From NCBI GenBank assembly GCA_018970625.1, contig JAGWVZ010000022.1, positions 1 to 17,265 of the forward strand: a stretch of 17,265 bases of DNA, read 5' to 3'. The first letter of the stretch is position 1. The number at the start of each line of letters is the position of its first letter. Below are positions 15,477 to 17,265 of the stretch, piece after piece. This DNA is from Myxococcales bacterium. GTDB taxonomy: Bacteria > Myxococcota > Bradymonadia > REDH01. The notes beneath the pieces are model-generated. The model was not told where the DNA came from, ran no database searches, and saw nothing but the letters and a program-made list of their open reading frames with translations. The position numbers and the translations under genes are program-made.

Positions 15477-15495
15477 CCTGAACCCTAAATTCAGG
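15477..15495. terminator. Possible weak terminator hairpin between convergent genes
   Basis: CCTGAA and TTCAGG form a 6-bp stem with a 7-nt loop in the 119-bp gap between two convergent genes, followed on the plus strand by TGTATTTGT. The location suits a terminator for the region-3 operon, but the T-rich tail is poor. Confidence 0.35.
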
Positions 15496-15559
15496 TGTAT
15501 TTGTACTAAATCACTCACCAGAGGCAGGGCGGAATTTTTATCGGGCCACGATGCTGAGT

Positions 15560-16753
15560 TCAGGGTCGAACCTGCCAGCTGTCTTCACGAGGGGCGTCAG
15601 GCGTCTCATAGGGCTCTTCAAAGACCGCATTGAAGAATGCCACGGTCCAACCGGTGGCCGCCTGTCGACCGGTCAGTGGGTCAAGGTAGTTGAATTCATC
15701 ACCGTTGGTCTGGCGGTTGGCGGCTCCACAGCCGGGGGTCACCTCGGGTGTCAGACCATTGATGTCTGAGAATGACCAGTGGCCGGCATCGGCGACCTCG
15801 ACGAGCCACGCGACCCCTGGACCGGGCTTGTCGGCAAAGTTGGAACGCATCAGCTGATTGCCGAACTCGGTGATGCTGTTGTCCTCGGTCGCGACCAGAA
15901 ACAGCGCCGGGTCGGTGAGTTGCTCGATGGAGGTAGATGCAAACAGCGGGTTTACGGCGGGAGCAGCGAGCGCCGCAAACGCCCGAATTCGTTCGTCTTC
16001 CTGACTGACAAGCGCCGATGTGACGGCACCAAAACTGTGTCCGAGGACACCGATCCGATCGACGTCGAAGCGGAGCCCGGCGGGGATGTCCGCTTCAGCA
16101 CCGCCCTGCAAAAGCGTATCGAGCAGGAAGCGGACGTCGGCGGCACGCACCAGGAGCTCTTCGTCGTCGAGGTCACCCAGGGTATCGGCTTCGCGGTCCC
16201 ACAGCGTGGTGCCGTTGTGGTCAGCGGCGACAACCACGTAACCCTGACGTGCCAGCTCAGACGCGATGGACGCGCTCGACCAGCGAAGGCAACCGTAACA
16301 GTGCGAGAAGGCGAGCAGCGGCCAGGTTCCCGCAAAGGGGACGGCGTCACGGGTCGCCGAGGAACTGGTTTCGGGACAACCTACGGGGGCGGTAGTCAGC
16401 AGCTCCTGAATCCGCGCCTGTCGATCGCCGGTCTCGTAGGTATCCATCGGCGGCAGTGGCGACGACGGTGCCTGTGTGGTCGGGTACCAGATTTCGACCG
16501 TGAGGGTGCGGTCGCGGGTGCTATCGACCCACGTGCGCGTGACGTGGCCGGCGAAGAGCTCGGGCAGCGGCTCAGGCGCGTCCGCGGTCGTGTCGTTTTC
16601 GGAGTCGGCCGAGCCTTCAGCGTCGGAGCGGACGTCTGCGACGGTATCGACGTCGGTGTCCGCTGCGCCAGACTCGTCATCGCCGCACGCGGCGACTCCG
16701 GCGGCCAGGAGGGACAGAAGGACGAAGGAACGGAGTGGCGAGGCTGGGCGCAT
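15560..16753 (-). CDS. Lipoprotein alpha/beta hydrolase (PAF-acetylhydrolase/dienelactone-hydrolase-like)
   Basis: A 397-residue putative esterase anchored to the cell envelope. It has a signal peptide with lipobox VAAC (Cys23), then an acidic low-complexity linker (about 24-62, rich in Asp, Ala, Ser, Thr), then the hydrolase. Domain marks are LTVEIWYP (84-91), LLAFSHCYG (146-154), GYVVVAADHNGTT (171-183), the nucleophile elbow GHSFG with Ser240, a candidate acid at Glu290/Asp291 in ATEDNS, and His325 in DAGHWSFSD. This arrangement resembles predicted dienelactone hydrolases and PAF-acetylhydrolase-type lipases; the substrate is unknown. Six Cys in the mature chain could form disulfides outside the cytoplasm. 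No Shine-Dalgarno is seen; the start region instead holds a parS-like palindrome. Confidence 0.88.
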   Translation of the reverse strand: MRPASPLRSFVLLSLLAAGVAACGDDESGAADTDVDTVADVRSDAEGSADSENDTTADAPEPLPELFAGHVTRTWVDSTRDRTLTVEIWYPTTQAPSSPLPPMDTYETGDRQARIQELLTTAPVGCPETSSSATRDAVPFAGTWPLLAFSHCYGCLRWSSASIASELARQGYVVVAADHNGTTLWDREADTLGDLDDEELLVRAADVRFLLDTLLQGGAEADIPAGLRFDVDRIGVLGHSFGAVTSALVSQEDERIRAFAALAAPAVNPLFASTSIEQLTDPALFLVATEDNSITEFGNQLMRSNFADKPGPGVAWLVEVADAGHWSFSDINGLTPEVTPGCGAANRQTNGDEFNYLDPLTGRQAATGWTVAFFNAVFEEPYETPDAPREDSWQVRP

Positions 16754-16768
16754 GTGTCACGTGCAACA
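16753..16768. promoter_or_regulatory. Imperfect parS-like palindrome at the lipoprotein start
   Basis: TGTGTCACGTGCAACA matches 14 of 16 bases of TGTTTCACGTGAAACA, including the central CACGTG and the outer TGT/ACA. It fills the position where a ribosome-binding site would stand and touches the ATG of the lipoprotein gene. It may be a weak ParB site, another regulator's operator, or chance. Confidence 0.25.
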
Positions 16769-16785
16769 TGGGCGCAGCTCTGGGA

Positions 16786-17262
16786 TCAGCCGCGCGCGTG
16801 GGCGAGTTCTTCGAGCAGACGGGAGCCTGAATGCAGAACGCGGTCAAGTTCGTACTGCACCTGAGCTGCGTAACGCTCGACCCAGCGATCAACCCATTTC
16901 TGGCGCGAGGGATGCTCTTGCGCCTGCTGTAGCAGCAATTCGGCGATGGTCGTGAACGACTCCATGCGAATCAGTCGTTCGGCGTGCAGCATGGCCCACG
17001 AAAAGTCGCGCTTGGGATCCCAGCCGGTGGTGAGGTTACGACGCCATTCCTTCAACGGCAGACCGCGAACCTGACCCAGCTTGTCGGCTGCGGTACGGGT
17101 AAGCAGGTATTGCTGGGCGCGGCAGACGGCATAGCGCATGCGGGCTACCTCGCGCGCGGTCTCGCCTTTGCCGGTGAGGCTGCGAACACGGCTGCGGGCC
17201 ATCTGATCGGCGAATTCACCAGGCCGCTGAATCATGCCCATCAGCGAGTCCTTCATGGACAT
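16786..17262 (-). CDS. Protein of unknown function, possibly truncated by the window edge
   Basis: A 158-residue frame from ATG 17262 (MSMKDSLMG) to TGA at 16786. No upstream stop is visible in the 3 remaining bases, so the true start may be outside the window. The protein is helical and rich in Arg, Gln, Leu and Trp, without a signal peptide or membrane segment. Segments such as REVARMRYAVCRAQQYLLTR and ESFTTIAELLLQQAQEHP look like helix-bundle elements. No catalytic motif or known family is recognised. It lies 32 bp before the lipoprotein hydrolase in the same direction, so the two are likely in one transcript. Gene reality rests on length, position and even protein-like composition. Confidence 0.65.
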   Translation of the reverse strand: MSMKDSLMGMIQRPGEFADQMARSRVRSLTGKGETAREVARMRYAVCRAQQYLLTRTAADKLGQVRGLPLKEWRRNLTTGWDPKRDFSWAMLHAERLIRMESFTTIAELLLQQAQEHPSRQKWVDRWVERYAAQVQYELDRVLHSGSRLLEELAHARG

Positions 17263-17265
17263 CAG

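Overview
The window is bacterial, gene-dense and moderately GC-rich, with co-directional gene clusters and many 4-bp ATGA overlaps. The phylum cannot be fixed from the sequence. The tryptophan gene order (E-G-D-C-F-B, all separate genes), a Trp leader-peptide attenuator, and a lipoprotein with a long Asp/Ala/Ser/Thr linker after its lipobox Cys suggest a proteobacterium in the wide sense, perhaps a deltaproteobacterial/Myxococcota/Bradymonadota-type lineage. That is inference only.

Region 1 (1-5531, minus strand) is a tryptophan biosynthesis operon read right to left: promoter and leader peptide, attenuator, trpE, trpG, trpD, trpC, trpF, and the first 219 codons of trpB, which leaves the window. 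The leader peptide (5406-5495) carries three Trp codons within five codons. It is followed by a rho-independent terminator hairpin and a competing antiterminator pairing, so it is a well-supported classical attenuator. Embedded in the trpF, trpD and trpG coding sequences are three copies of the perfect 14-bp ParB-binding palindrome GTTTCACGTGAAAC (parS). This suggests that the operon lies in the partition region near the chromosomal replication origin and doubles as a centromere.

Region 2 (5587-7835, minus strand) holds a HEAT-repeat-like protein of unknown role and a membrane-anchored or exported PQQ-dependent sugar dehydrogenase (GSDH/Hhip-like family).

Region 3 (7943-15440, plus strand) is probably one transcription unit. 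It has a large Eco57I-type N6-adenine DNA methyltransferase and an SNF2-like DEAH helicase overlapping by ATGA, then an EamA/DMT permease and a 216-residue two-helix membrane protein, also overlapping by ATGA. The methylase-helicase pair resembles parts of DISARM, BREX and Type ISP restriction systems but stands without their other components. It is the best candidate here for a little-described genome-defence module. A degenerate parS-like site lies inside the helicase gene.

Region 4 (15560-17262, minus strand, convergent with region 3) encodes a lipoprotein alpha/beta hydrolase preceded by a 158-residue protein of unknown function that may start beyond the window edge. No tRNA, rRNA, CRISPR array, insertion sequence or integrase was seen.
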